Shown here in pieces: positions 43,014-50,932 of a stretch of 64,000 nucleotides of DNA. The notes beneath the pieces are model-generated. The model was given only the letters and a program-made list of their open reading frames with translations. It was not told the DNA's origin and made no database searches. The stretch is from Actinoallomurus sp963823735 (GTDB lineage Bacteria > Actinomycetota > Actinomycetes > Streptosporangiales > Streptosporangiaceae), in the NCBI GenBank assembly GCA_963823735.1, contig CAWGMO010000004.1, positions 62,001 to 126,000 on the forward strand, read 5' to 3'. Made by a program: the position numbers and the translations under genes. Every line of letters starts with the position of its first letter. Position 1 is the first letter of the stretch.

Positions 43014-43834
43014 GGTGACCTCCGGCGCAGGAAATCCAGGGAGCGCCGCGCGACGGCGGGCGCGGCGTGGCTGTGCCGGGGCAGCTCGACCGAGACCAGG
43101 CCGGTGTAGCCGATCGCGACCAGCTCCTTCAGCACGGGTTCGAACTCGATCTCGCCCTGGCCGAACTCCAGGTGCTCGTGCGTGCCACGGCGCATGTCCT
43201 CGATCTGGACGTTCACCAGGTCGGGCGCCGCCCTGCTCACGCAGTCGGGCACGGGCAGCGCCTCCAGGCACCGGCAGTGGCCGATGTCGAGGGTGAGGCC
43301 GAGACGCTCCGGCTCACCGAGGCGCCGCTTCAGCTCGTCGTAGCGGTCGAGCGTGTCGACGAACATCCCGGGCTCCGGCTCGAAGCCCAGCGTGACGTCG
43401 TACCGCTCGGCCTCCTCGATGACGCGGGCGCAGCCCGCGACGAGCCGGTCCCAGTCCCCCGGCCCGTCGGCGACGCCGCTCCAGAACGAGACCGTCTGGG
43501 CGTTCAGGTCCGCGGCGATCCGCACGGCGCGCAGGAGCAGCTCGACGCGCAGCTCGGAGCCGTCCTCGCACATCAGCGTGGGGCGGTGCTTGCGGTGCCG
43601 GTCGAGCAGGTAGCGCGCGCCCGTCTCGACGACGACGTCCAGGCCGAGTTCGGTGAGGCGCGCCGCCAGGCGCTCCGTACGGCGCGACAGGTCCGGGGCG
43701 TACGGGTCGAGGTGCTGGTGGTCGAGCGTGAGCGCGACGCCGTCATAGCCCAGGTCCGCCAGGACGGCCAGCGCGTCGTCGACACGGTGGTCGGCGAAGC
43801 CGTTGGTGCCGTATCCGAAGCGCAGCGGTGTCAT
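43010..43834 (-). CDS. sugar phosphate isomerase/epimerase family protein in the Ebo operon
   Basis: A 274-residue AP-endonuclease-2-like TIM barrel: FGYGTNGFADHRVDDALAVLADLGYDGVALTLDHQHLDP, TVSFWSGVADG, VTLGFEPEPGMFVDT (metal Glu), LGLTLDIGHC (Asp/His) and VNVQIEDMRRGTHEHLEFGQGEIEFEPVL. It is distinct from EboE, so the operon carries two isomerase-like barrels. It overlaps UbiA (EboC) and EboA genes by 4 bases each. Substrate is unknown, probably a cyclitol or ketose derivative given the adjacent inositol-phosphate-synthase-like gene. Confidence 0.85.
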   Translation of the reverse strand: MTPLRFGYGTNGFADHRVDDALAVLADLGYDGVALTLDHQHLDPYAPDLSRRTERLAARLTELGLDVVVETGARYLLDRHRKHRPTLMCEDGSELRVELLLRAVRIAADLNAQTVSFWSGVADGPGDWDRLVAGCARVIEEAERYDVTLGFEPEPGMFVDTLDRYDELKRRLGEPERLGLTLDIGHCRCLEALPVPDCVSRAAPDLVNVQIEDMRRGTHEHLEFGQGEIEFEPVLKELVAIGYTGLVSVELPRHSHAAPAVARRSLDFLRRRSP

Positions 43835-44685
43835 GTCGCGGAGATCTTCCGGCCGAGCCAGCGCGACAGCGGCGCGGTGACGGTCAGCGGCAGTGTCACG
43901 GCCGGGCCCGCGCCGGTGGACAGCGCGGCCTGGAGCAGCGGCAGGCCGTGGATGCCCGCGCCGACGGCGCCGCGTACGTTCTCCGCCGACGGGTCGGCGG
44001 CGGCGGTGAGCTGCGGGCGCCCGTAGGCACCGAGGTAGGCCATCGCGCAGAGCGAGGAGGCCGTACGGTCGGTGGCGCGACGGCCGCGCCGCCCGAAGGC
44101 CGCCGCGGCGGCGACCAGGGTGCTGGCGGCGAGCGTGACGCGCGGCACGATCGGCGGGGCGCCGCCGACCTCGTGGCGGCTCAGGCCCGTCACCGTGTAC
44201 GTGTGCAGGGCGACGGTCGCGGCGGCCGGGGCCGCCGCGCGCATCCCGCCCGTACCGGACCCCATCAGGACGTTCAGCCCGCGCGCCACGGCCATCGCGG
44301 CCGACGCGGCGGGGGTGGACTTCAGCTTCAGGTCGTACGCCCAGACCGCGCCGGCCAGCGGCACGGCCACGGCCAGCGCGCGGCCACGCCCGGCGGCGGC
44401 CGCCAGGCCGAGGCCCGCGGCGGTGAGTCCGCACGCGACGGCGAGGGCGGCGGACGGCACGACCCGGCCGGAGGGGATCGGCCGTTCGGGCCGCTCGGCG
44501 GCGTCCAGGTGCCGGTCCGCGTAGTCGTTCAGCGCCATCCCGGCCCAGTACAGGCACACGGACGAGGCCACGACGCCCGCGGTGGCGCGGCGGTGCGGCC
44601 AGCCGGCCGCCGCCGCGCCGGCCAGGACGTCGCCCGGCACGCTGAGCGCGGCGGGCGCGCGCACCAGTTCCAGGTAGGCCTTCAT
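43831..44685 (-). CDS. eboC: EboC-type UbiA prenyltransferase
   Basis: A 284-residue integral membrane protein with 7-9 hydrophobic segments and the first aspartate-rich motif of UbiA enzymes as NDYADRHLDAAERPERPIPSG (about residues 53-73). The second motif region is YDLKLKSTPAAS. UbiA enzymes attach prenyl chains to an acceptor at the membrane. In Ebo systems EboC is thought to anchor or prepare the compound for export. It is translationally coupled to its neighbours by 4-base overlaps. Confidence 0.88.
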   Translation of the reverse strand: MKAYLELVRAPAALSVPGDVLAGAAAAGWPHRRATAGVVASSVCLYWAGMALNDYADRHLDAAERPERPIPSGRVVPSAALAVACGLTAAGLGLAAAAGRGRALAVAVPLAGAVWAYDLKLKSTPAASAAMAVARGLNVLMGSGTGGMRAAAPAAATVALHTYTVTGLSRHEVGGAPPIVPRVTLAASTLVAAAAAFGRRGRRATDRTASSLCAMAYLGAYGRPQLTAAADPSAENVRGAVGAGIHGLPLLQAALSTGAGPAVTLPLTVTAPLSRWLGRKISAT

Positions 44686-45839
44686 CGGGCGAGCCCTCGC
44701 GCCCACTCGGTGAGCGCGTCGAACTGCCGTACGAGGCCGTGCTCGTCGGTGCCGATCGGGTCCTTGAAGAAGAACGCCAGCTCGGTGAGCGGGCCCGTAC
44801 GCCCGGCCGCGCCGGCGGCGTCGACGAGGCGCACCAGGTCCAGGACGAGGGGCGCCGCGAGCGCCGAGTCGCATCCCTGCCAGGTGAACTGCATCGTCAT
44901 CGCCGTGCCGAGGAAACCGCTGAAGGTGATGTTGTTCCAGGCGGTCTTCCAGTCGCCGAGCGCGGGCACGTTGTGGATGGCCACGTCGCCGTCGACCTCG
45001 TACCCGAGAGCGTTGGGCAGGACCTTGCGCTTGGACTCGGTCTTGCTGCGGGCGCGCTCGGGGTCGGCCAGCGTGGCGCCGTCACCGCCGCCGAGCAGGT
45101 TGGCGCCCGACCAGGACGTCACCCGCAGGGCGCGGCTGGCGAACATCGGCGCCAGGACCGACTTGACCAGCGTCTCTCCGGTCTTGCCGTCGCTGCCCGC
45201 GTACGGGATCCCGGCCTGTCCGGCCAGCTCGAGCAGCGCGGGCAGGCGGATGCCGGTGGAAGGCGTGAAGTCCACGTACGGGCAGCCCGCCCTGATCGCG
45301 GCGAGGGCGTACAGCGAGCTGGGCGGCAGCGGCGCGGCTCCCGCGGCGAGGGCGGCCGACAGCGCCTCGGCCGACGCGTGCGCGGGGTCGGCGGGCGCCG
45401 GCGCCTCCGTCGAGGAGACGTTGACGACGATCACCCGGGCCAGGCCGTGGCGTTCGCGGAAGCCGGTGAGGTCGGCGACGACGGAGTCGACGATCTCGGC
45501 CTGGCTCCGGTGTTCCTTCCCGCCGGTGCCGAGGCGGATCTCCGCCTCGGCGGCGAGCAGGTCCTCGTGCACCGCGTCGGGCAGCCCGTGCGGGATCACC
45601 CCGGCCTGGACGAGACGCTCAGCCCGCTTGGTCAGCCCGACGCCGCTCACGTCGTACCCGCCGAACACCAGGTCGCCGAAGCCGACCAGGTTCAGCGGCT
45701 CGAACGGCGGCAGCGTGCTCACGCAGCCGGCGGGTTCCATCAGGCCGGACCGCAGGGCCGACGCCCCGGCGACGACCGTCGTCGCCAGGGAGCCGCGGGC
45801 GCCGAGCAGCCAGACGCCCGTCTTGCCTTCGTCGCCCAT
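44682..45839 (-). CDS. inositol-3-phosphate synthase-like protein
   Basis: A 385-residue member of the myo-inositol-1-phosphate synthase family: VWLLGARGSLATTVVAGASAL (NAD site), VNVSSTEAPAP, VDFTPSTG, YAGSDGKTGETLVKSVLAPMF with the conserved lysines, SWSGANLLGGGDGATL and GDWKTAWNNITFSGFLG. These enzymes cyclise glucose-6-phosphate. In cyanobacterial Ebo clusters the cyclase-type slot is EboD, a 3-dehydroquinate-synthase homologue. No such gene is present here, so this cyclase may take its place (inference). Substrate could be glucose-6-phosphate or a relative. Confidence 0.85.
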   Translation of the reverse strand: MGDEGKTGVWLLGARGSLATTVVAGASALRSGLMEPAGCVSTLPPFEPLNLVGFGDLVFGGYDVSGVGLTKRAERLVQAGVIPHGLPDAVHEDLLAAEAEIRLGTGGKEHRSQAEIVDSVVADLTGFRERHGLARVIVVNVSSTEAPAPADPAHASAEALSAALAAGAAPLPPSSLYALAAIRAGCPYVDFTPSTGIRLPALLELAGQAGIPYAGSDGKTGETLVKSVLAPMFASRALRVTSWSGANLLGGGDGATLADPERARSKTESKRKVLPNALGYEVDGDVAIHNVPALGDWKTAWNNITFSGFLGTAMTMQFTWQGCDSALAAPLVLDLVRLVDAAGAAGRTGPLTELAFFFKDPIGTDEHGLVRQFDALTEWARGLAR

Positions 45840-45843
45840 GACC

Positions 45844-46635
45844 TCAGATCTTCGGAAGGTCGGCCGGATACGGGAACGTCTTGAACGCCTCGTCAAGCTG
45901 CTCCGGCGAGCGGCGCAGCCACTCGTGGCGCAGGTGCCGGACGATGTGGCGCGGCAGGAGCGGGTTGTGGTCGGAGTCCTTCTCCGGCTGCGCCAGCGAC
46001 TGGAGCGACCAGGCGTAGCCGACTACCGGGTCGAGCGCGCTCCACCAGGCGGCGTCCACGTCGAGGAGCGCGAACGCCCGGTTGGTGGCGTGCCAGCGGT
46101 GGTACGCCTCCGTGCCGCCGCTCGGCGGGTCCATCACGTGCAGCTTGGATCCGGCCGGGCGGCGGGGGTCGTAAAGGAGCCCCTGGCCCATTTCCTCGAA
46201 TGCCGGAATGATCCGGCCGATGTTCTGACGGAAGTACGCGTGGTAATAGATCTTCTGCAGTCTGGAAAGCTCGGCCATATCGCTTTTGACCGGCATCCAG
46301 AGGTCGCGATAGGTGTTCGGATATCCGGGCGCGTTCATGTGGTCGAGCCAGATCTTGCGCCACTGCTCGACCGGGCCGACGGCACCCTGGATCCGGCCCA
46401 TGAGCGCCTTGAAGTCATCGGTCGGCTCGTAGTAGAAGTACTGGTCGAACTGGTAGAAGAACTCGTTCGCGCGCGGGCTGCCCTTCATTCCTGGCACGCG
46501 CGGAATCGGCGGATTGTTCCCCGGCGGTACGGGACTCGACGTGTCCGCGCGTGCGGGAATTGCCGCGAACAGCGACCCGCCTGCCACTAGTGCGGACGCG
46601 GCGAGGATCTCGCGCCTGCTGCGCTCTGCTGACAC
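45844..46635 (-). CDS. twin-arginine exported protein of unknown function, Ebo-associated
   Basis: A 263-residue protein with a Tat-type signal (RSRREILAASALVAGGSLFAAIPARA) predicted to be cleaved after about residue 30. The mature part is helical and aromatic-rich (FFYQFDQYFYYEPTDDFKALM, QWRKIWLDHM, KIYYHAYFRQNIGRI) and I do not recognise its family. It is the first gene of the Ebo operon, 4 bases upstream of the inositol-synthase-like gene, which suggests it meets the Ebo product outside the membrane, for example as a folded cofactor-bearing oxidoreductase or binding protein. That role is inference. Confidence 0.75.
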   Translation of the reverse strand: MSAERSRREILAASALVAGGSLFAAIPARADTSSPVPPGNNPPIPRVPGMKGSPRANEFFYQFDQYFYYEPTDDFKALMGRIQGAVGPVEQWRKIWLDHMNAPGYPNTYRDLWMPVKSDMAELSRLQKIYYHAYFRQNIGRIIPAFEEMGQGLLYDPRRPAGSKLHVMDPPSGGTEAYHRWHATNRAFALLDVDAAWWSALDPVVGYAWSLQSLAQPEKDSDHNPLLPRHIVRHLRHEWLRRSPEQLDEAFKTFPYPADLPKI

Positions 46636-46790
46636 GAATTTCTCCTTCTCGGCGCGGGTTCCGGCCTACTCGGCATCAAATCCGAAACGACCATGTCGGC
46701 GCGCCCTATACCGGCTCTATACCTGCATGTCAGGGAACAGAGTGCAGATCAAGGGCATTCACCCCCAGGTCGGACAGGTCACCCAGACAC

Positions 46791-46832
46791 TGTGCAAAGG
46801 AACTTGCATAGGACACTGTGCACATGTAACTA
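46791..46832 (+). promoter_or_regulatory. ArsR-family promoter with palindromic operator
   Basis: TTGCAT (46804-46809) and TAACTA (46827-46832) are spaced 17 bases apart, placing transcription start just before the ATG at 46843, so the mRNA is nearly leaderless. The palindrome TGTGCACA (46817-46824) lies between -35 and -10. Another half-site, TGTGCAAAG, is at 46791-46799. This is the expected layout for autorepression by the downstream ArsR-type regulator, and it could also affect the divergent Ebo operon. Confidence 0.6.
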
Positions 46833-46842
46833 TGGACACACG

Positions 46843-47439
46843 ATGTCTGATTCCGCGGTGCCTCTGGAGGTCACGGACCTAGAGGTGTTGAAGGCGCTGG
46901 CGCACCCGCGCCGACAGCGAATCCTCCACCACCTGGGGTTGCATGGCCCCGCAACCTCGGCCACCCTCGCGAGGGCTCTGGGGCTGAACACGGGCGCGAC
47001 CAGTTACCACCTTCGCGAGCTGGCCAAGTACGGCTTCGTCGAGGAGACGCCGGAGCGCGCGCACGGCCGTGAGCGGTGGTGGCGCGCGCCAGTGCGCGAC
47101 CTGCGAATTCCGCCGAGATCCAAGCAGAGCGACCAGATGCGTCTCGTCATCGACGAGATGGCGCGGATGGAGCTCGCCGACGACTTCGAGCAGTTGCTGC
47201 GATTCCAGGTTCAGCGCGACCAGATGGACGAGTGGGCGGACACCTTCCTGCACTCACGCGGATCCATCCGGCTGACCCCGGACGAGCTGATGACCCTCTT
47301 CGAGGACTTCATCGAGCTGCTGAAGCGCTACAAGCGTTCGGAGGAGGACACTCCCGAGAACGCCAGAACGGTCCTCACGCGGTTCCTCGCCTTCCCCGAG
47401 ATGGTGGCCGACAAGGCCACCGAGGAGGGCACCCGATGA
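46843..47439 (+). CDS. ArsR-family winged-helix transcriptional regulator
   Basis: A 198-residue regulator with an ArsR-type HTH at the N terminus (LEVLKALAHPRRQRILHHLGLHGPATSATLARALGLNTGATSYHLRELAKYGFVEE, residues about 10-65), then the wing (RERWWRAP) and a charged helical C-terminal part of about 110 residues that may sense a ligand or dimerise. No metal-binding Cys cluster is evident, so it is not a classic metal sensor. It diverges from the Ebo operon, and TGTGCA/TTGCACA motifs in its promoter recur at 38493-38513 on the far side of that operon. Confidence 0.87.
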   Translation: MSDSAVPLEVTDLEVLKALAHPRRQRILHHLGLHGPATSATLARALGLNTGATSYHLRELAKYGFVEETPERAHGRERWWRAPVRDLRIPPRSKQSDQMRLVIDEMARMELADDFEQLLRFQVQRDQMDEWADTFLHSRGSIRLTPDELMTLFEDFIELLKRYKRSEEDTPENARTVLTRFLAFPEMVADKATEEGTR

Positions 47440-47456
47440 GGGCATGACCACAAAGA

Positions 47457-47524
47457 ACTTGGCCGCCGAGGTGCCACTCGACGGCCAAGTGAGAAGAGCG
47501 CATCCCCTAGCCCCTCGACGGGGC
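47457..47524 (+). terminator. two hairpins after the ArsR-family gene
   Basis: ACTTGGCCG (47457-47465) pairs exactly with CGGCCAAGT (47482-47490). A second small hairpin, GCCCC-TCGAC-GGGGC, follows at 47510-47524. They lie between the ArsR-family gene and the ABC exporter genes and probably separate the transcripts. Confidence 0.6.
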
Positions 47525-47564
47525 CTCAGCCGGTGACACGTCCCTCCTGAAAGGAGACCCGCTG

Positions 47565-48329
47565 GTGCAGGTCTCTCGTAAGCATACTCAGACAAAAGCG
47601 CCGTTCGCGGCGAAGCTCGACGCCGTCAGCAAGGTATACGGCCGGGGCGGCAGCGCCGTGACGGCGCTGAACAACGTCTCGATCGAGATCCCCTACGGCA
47701 CGTTCACGGCCGTGATGGGGCCATCCGGCTCCGGCAAGAGCACGTTCCTGCACTGCGCCGCCGGCCTCGACCGCCCGTCCTCGGGCTCGATCACGCTCGG
47801 CGACGCCCAGCTCGACCGGATGAACGAGACCAAGCTGACCGAGCTGCGGCGTCAGCGCATCGGCTTCGTCTTCCAGGCGTTCAACCTGATCCCCTCGCTC
47901 ACCGTGCAGCAGAACATCACGCTGCCGCTGCGGCTGGCCGGCAAGTCGCCCGACCGCGCGTGGCTGAAGGAGATCCTCGACCGGGTCGGCCTCGCCGACC
48001 GCACCAGGCACCGCCCGGCGCAGCTGTCCGGCGGCCAGCAGCAGCGCGTGGCGATCGCCCGCGCGCTGGTGACCCGGCCCGACGTCATCTTCGCCGACGA
48101 GCCGACCGGCGCGCTGGACATGCGCACCGCGCGGGAGATCCTCGAACTGCTCCGGCAGACCGTCGACACCGTGCGGCAGACGGTGATCATGGTGACCCAC
48201 GACCCGGTCGCCGCCTCGTACGCCGACGCCGTGCTCTTCCTCGCCGACGGCCAGGTCGTCGGCACGCTGCCCCGGTCCGACGCGAACGTGATCGCCGAGC
48301 GCATGACGCGGATGGAGGCGCACCACTGA
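47565..48329 (+). CDS. ABC exporter ATP-binding protein (MacB/LolD type)
   Basis: A 254-residue ATPase with Walker A GPSGSGKS (about residues 48-55), Q-loop FVFQAFNLIPSLTV, signature LSGGQQQRVAIARAL, Walker B VIFADEPTGALD and switch His in MVTHDP. The TGALD D-loop and NLIPSLTVQQN context are typical of MacB/FtsE-like exporters. GTG 47565 follows AAAGGAG. Its stop overlaps the permease start by one base. It may export the product of the adjacent peptide cluster or provide self-resistance; this is inference from position. Confidence 0.92.
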   Translation: MQVSRKHTQTKAPFAAKLDAVSKVYGRGGSAVTALNNVSIEIPYGTFTAVMGPSGSGKSTFLHCAAGLDRPSSGSITLGDAQLDRMNETKLTELRRQRIGFVFQAFNLIPSLTVQQNITLPLRLAGKSPDRAWLKEILDRVGLADRTRHRPAQLSGGQQQRVAIARALVTRPDVIFADEPTGALDMRTAREILELLRQTVDTVRQTVIMVTHDPVAASYADAVLFLADGQVVGTLPRSDANVIAERMTRMEAHH

Positions 48330-50887
48330 TGCTCGGTCTCGCCATGGCCACGCTCCGGACCCGCAAGGCCGGGTTCATCGGGGCCTTCCTGGCCCTGTTC
48401 TGCGCGTCCGCCCTCATCAGCGCCTGCGGGATGCTGCTGCAGACCGGCCTGACCGGCGGCATCCCGACGGAGCGCTACGCCGGCAGCCCCATCGTCGTGG
48501 CCGGAAACCAGAACGTCTCGGCCGTCAAGAAAAAGAAGAAGGGCAAGACCAAGATCAAGTCCAAGCCCCTGGCCGAGCACGTGTGGATCCCCGCCACCGT
48601 CGCCGACCAGGTGCGGTCCGTCGCCGGCGTCAAGCAGGCCGTGCCCGAGGTCAGCTTCCCCGCGTACGTCATGGTCGACGGGAAGCCGGTCAAGGGTCCG
48701 GGCGGCAGCCCGTCGTTCGGCCACGGCTGGGAGTCGGCGCCGATCACCCCGTTCTCGCTGCGGAAGGGGCAGGTCCCGTCGGCCCCCGGCGACATCGTCA
48801 TCGACGCCGCCCTGGCCGACCGCGCCGGCGCACGCGTCGGCTCCTCGGTGACCGTCCAGGCCACCTCGGTCGCCACGCGCTACCGCGTGTCCGGGATCGC
48901 CGAGACGCAGGGCCACGACGGCCTGAGCCAGCAGTCGGCGATCTTCTTCTCCGGCGACGAGGCGCGGCGCCTGGCCGGGCACGCCGGGCAGGTCACGGCC
49001 GTCGGCGTGCTGACCTCCTCCGGCGCGAACGCCGGCGACGTGCGCGACCGGGTCGAGAAGGCCCTGGCGAACACCCAGGTCAAGGTCGTCTCCGGTGACA
49101 AGCGCGGCGGCGTGGAGTTCCTGGACGCCTCCAAGGCGCAGGTCATGCTCATCAGCCTCAGCGGCACGCTCAGCGCGACCGCGGTGCTGGTCGCGATCCT
49201 GGTCGTGGTGAGCACGTTCGGCCTGTCCATCCAGCAGCGGTACCGCGAGCTGGCGCTGCTGCGCGCGATCGCCGCCACGCCCAAGCAGATCCGGAAGCTG
49301 ATCGGCCGTGAGGCGCTGGTCGTCGGCCTGGCCGGCGGGGTCGGCGGGTGCCTGGTCAGCCTGCCGCTCGCGTCCTGGCTGCGCGGCCGGTTCGTGGCGG
49401 CCGGCGCGATCCCGGACATCCTGAAGCTCTCGATCGGCCCGGCGCCGTGGTTCGCCGCGGTGTTCCTCTCGCTGGTCGCCGCGTACGTCGCGGCCCGGGT
49501 CGCGGCCCGCCGTACGACCCGGATCCGGCCCGCCGAGGCGCTCGCGGAGTCCGCCATCGAGCCGCCGCGGCCCGGTGCCGTACGGTTCGTCGCGGGCCTG
49601 GTCTTCACGGCCGGCGCGGTGGTGCTGACCATCACGCTCAGCACGCTGACGACCGAGCCCGCCTCGACCCCGGTCACGTTCCTGACGTCCCTGATCTGGG
49701 TCGTCGCCGCGACACTGCTCGGCACCCTCCTCGTACGCGTCGCCACCGGGTTCCTCAGCGTGCCGCTGAAGGCGCTGTCACCGGTCGGCGGGTACTTCGC
49801 CGCGGCCAACACCCAGGCCAACGCGCGCCGGATCGCCGGCGTCGTCACGCCGCTCAGCCTGGCGGTGGCGATGACCTGCACGATCCTGTTCGGCCAGACC
49901 ACGCTCGGCCACGCCTCCCAGCGGCAGGTCCAGGACGGCACGACCGCGGACTACGTCCTGCAGTCCGAGGGTCCCGGCATCGCCTCCGCCGACGTCGACG
50001 CCGTACGCCGGGTGCCCGGCGCCGCCACGGTCACCGAGGTCGTGCACACCCAGGTGCGCGGGGTCGGGCTCGGCAAGTACTCCGTGCAGGGCGTCACTCC
50101 GGACCGTCTCGGGCAGACGCTCGACATGGGCGTGAAGTCCGGCTCGATCACCTCCATGGGTAACGACACGGCGGCGATGAGCACGACCGCCGCGGCGCGT
50201 ACCGGCTCCCATGTCGGCGGCCAGGTGGAGCTGCGGATGGGCGACAGCACACCGGTCACGCTGAAGGTCATCGCGATCTACGATCGCGGGCTCGGCTTCC
50301 CCGACCTCACGCTGCCGCACGACCTGGTCGCCGCGCACGTCGACAACCCGCTCGACGACACCGTCCTGGTCAAGGCCGGGTCCGGCGCGCACGACCTGAA
50401 GAAGTCCCTGGAGAACCGCGTCAAGGGCGTCGCGGGCGTCCACGTCACGGACCGGAACGGTCTGCGGCAGCAGCAGGCGGCCCAGCAGCGCGCGAACGCG
50501 AAGGTCGCGCTGCTGGCGATGGGTCTGATCATCGCGTTCACCGCGATCGCGGTGGTCAACTCGCTCACGATGTCCACCGCCGACCGGTTCCGCGAGTTCG
50601 CGCTGCTCCGGCTCGTCGGCACGACACGGCGGCAGGTGCTGCGGATCACCCGGTGGGAGTCGCTGGTCGTGACGATCATCGCGGTGGTCGTCGGGACCCT
50701 GATCAGCCTCGTGACGCTGAGCGCGATGAGCAGCGGGATGACGCACACCGTCGTGCCGTACGTCCCGCCGGCCACGTACCTGCTGGTCATCATCGGTGCG
50801 GCGGTGCTGGCGTTCCTCTCGACCGACACGGCCGCGCGCATCGCGCTGCGCGCGCAGCCGGCGGACGCCATCAACCAGCGGCAGTAG
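48329..50887 (+). CDS. FtsX/MacB-type ABC exporter permease
   Basis: An 852-residue permease with two FtsX units: membrane segments near the N terminus, at about residues 275-390 and 430-520, and the last three from about 725 to the end. FtsX loops occur as FGLSIQQRYRELALLRAIAATPKQIRKLI and ADRFREFALLRLVGTTRRQVLRI, and two large extracytoplasmic domains lie between. An unusual basic run KKKKKGKTKIKSK occurs at about residues 67-79 just outside the first span. It works with the ATPase encoded upstream and ends at a strong bidirectional terminator. Confidence 0.9.
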   Translation: MLGLAMATLRTRKAGFIGAFLALFCASALISACGMLLQTGLTGGIPTERYAGSPIVVAGNQNVSAVKKKKKGKTKIKSKPLAEHVWIPATVADQVRSVAGVKQAVPEVSFPAYVMVDGKPVKGPGGSPSFGHGWESAPITPFSLRKGQVPSAPGDIVIDAALADRAGARVGSSVTVQATSVATRYRVSGIAETQGHDGLSQQSAIFFSGDEARRLAGHAGQVTAVGVLTSSGANAGDVRDRVEKALANTQVKVVSGDKRGGVEFLDASKAQVMLISLSGTLSATAVLVAILVVVSTFGLSIQQRYRELALLRAIAATPKQIRKLIGREALVVGLAGGVGGCLVSLPLASWLRGRFVAAGAIPDILKLSIGPAPWFAAVFLSLVAAYVAARVAARRTTRIRPAEALAESAIEPPRPGAVRFVAGLVFTAGAVVLTITLSTLTTEPASTPVTFLTSLIWVVAATLLGTLLVRVATGFLSVPLKALSPVGGYFAAANTQANARRIAGVVTPLSLAVAMTCTILFGQTTLGHASQRQVQDGTTADYVLQSEGPGIASADVDAVRRVPGAATVTEVVHTQVRGVGLGKYSVQGVTPDRLGQTLDMGVKSGSITSMGNDTAAMSTTAAARTGSHVGGQVELRMGDSTPVTLKVIAIYDRGLGFPDLTLPHDLVAAHVDNPLDDTVLVKAGSGAHDLKKSLENRVKGVAGVHVTDRNGLRQQQAAQQRANAKVALLAMGLIIAFTAIAVVNSLTMSTADRFREFALLRLVGTTRRQVLRITRWESLVVTIIAVVVGTLISLVTLSAMSSGMTHTVVPYVPPATYLLVIIGAAVLAFLSTDTAARIALRAQPADAINQRQ

Positions 50888-50896
50888 AACGGACGG

Positions 50897-50928
50897 CACG
50901 GGCCGCGACGCGATCGTCGCGGCCCGTG
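50897..50928. terminator. perfect 14-bp hairpin between convergent genes
   Basis: CACGGGCCGCGACG (50897-50910) is exactly complementary to 50915-50928 around the loop CGAT. It lies between the exporter permease and the convergent methyltransferase stop codons and should terminate both. Confidence 0.85.
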
Positions 50929-50932
50929 TCGT

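Noticed and set aside
43828..46590. Plus-strand open frame of about 920 codons across the Ebo operon
   Set aside because: It lies antisense to three recognisable genes and contains no family motif.
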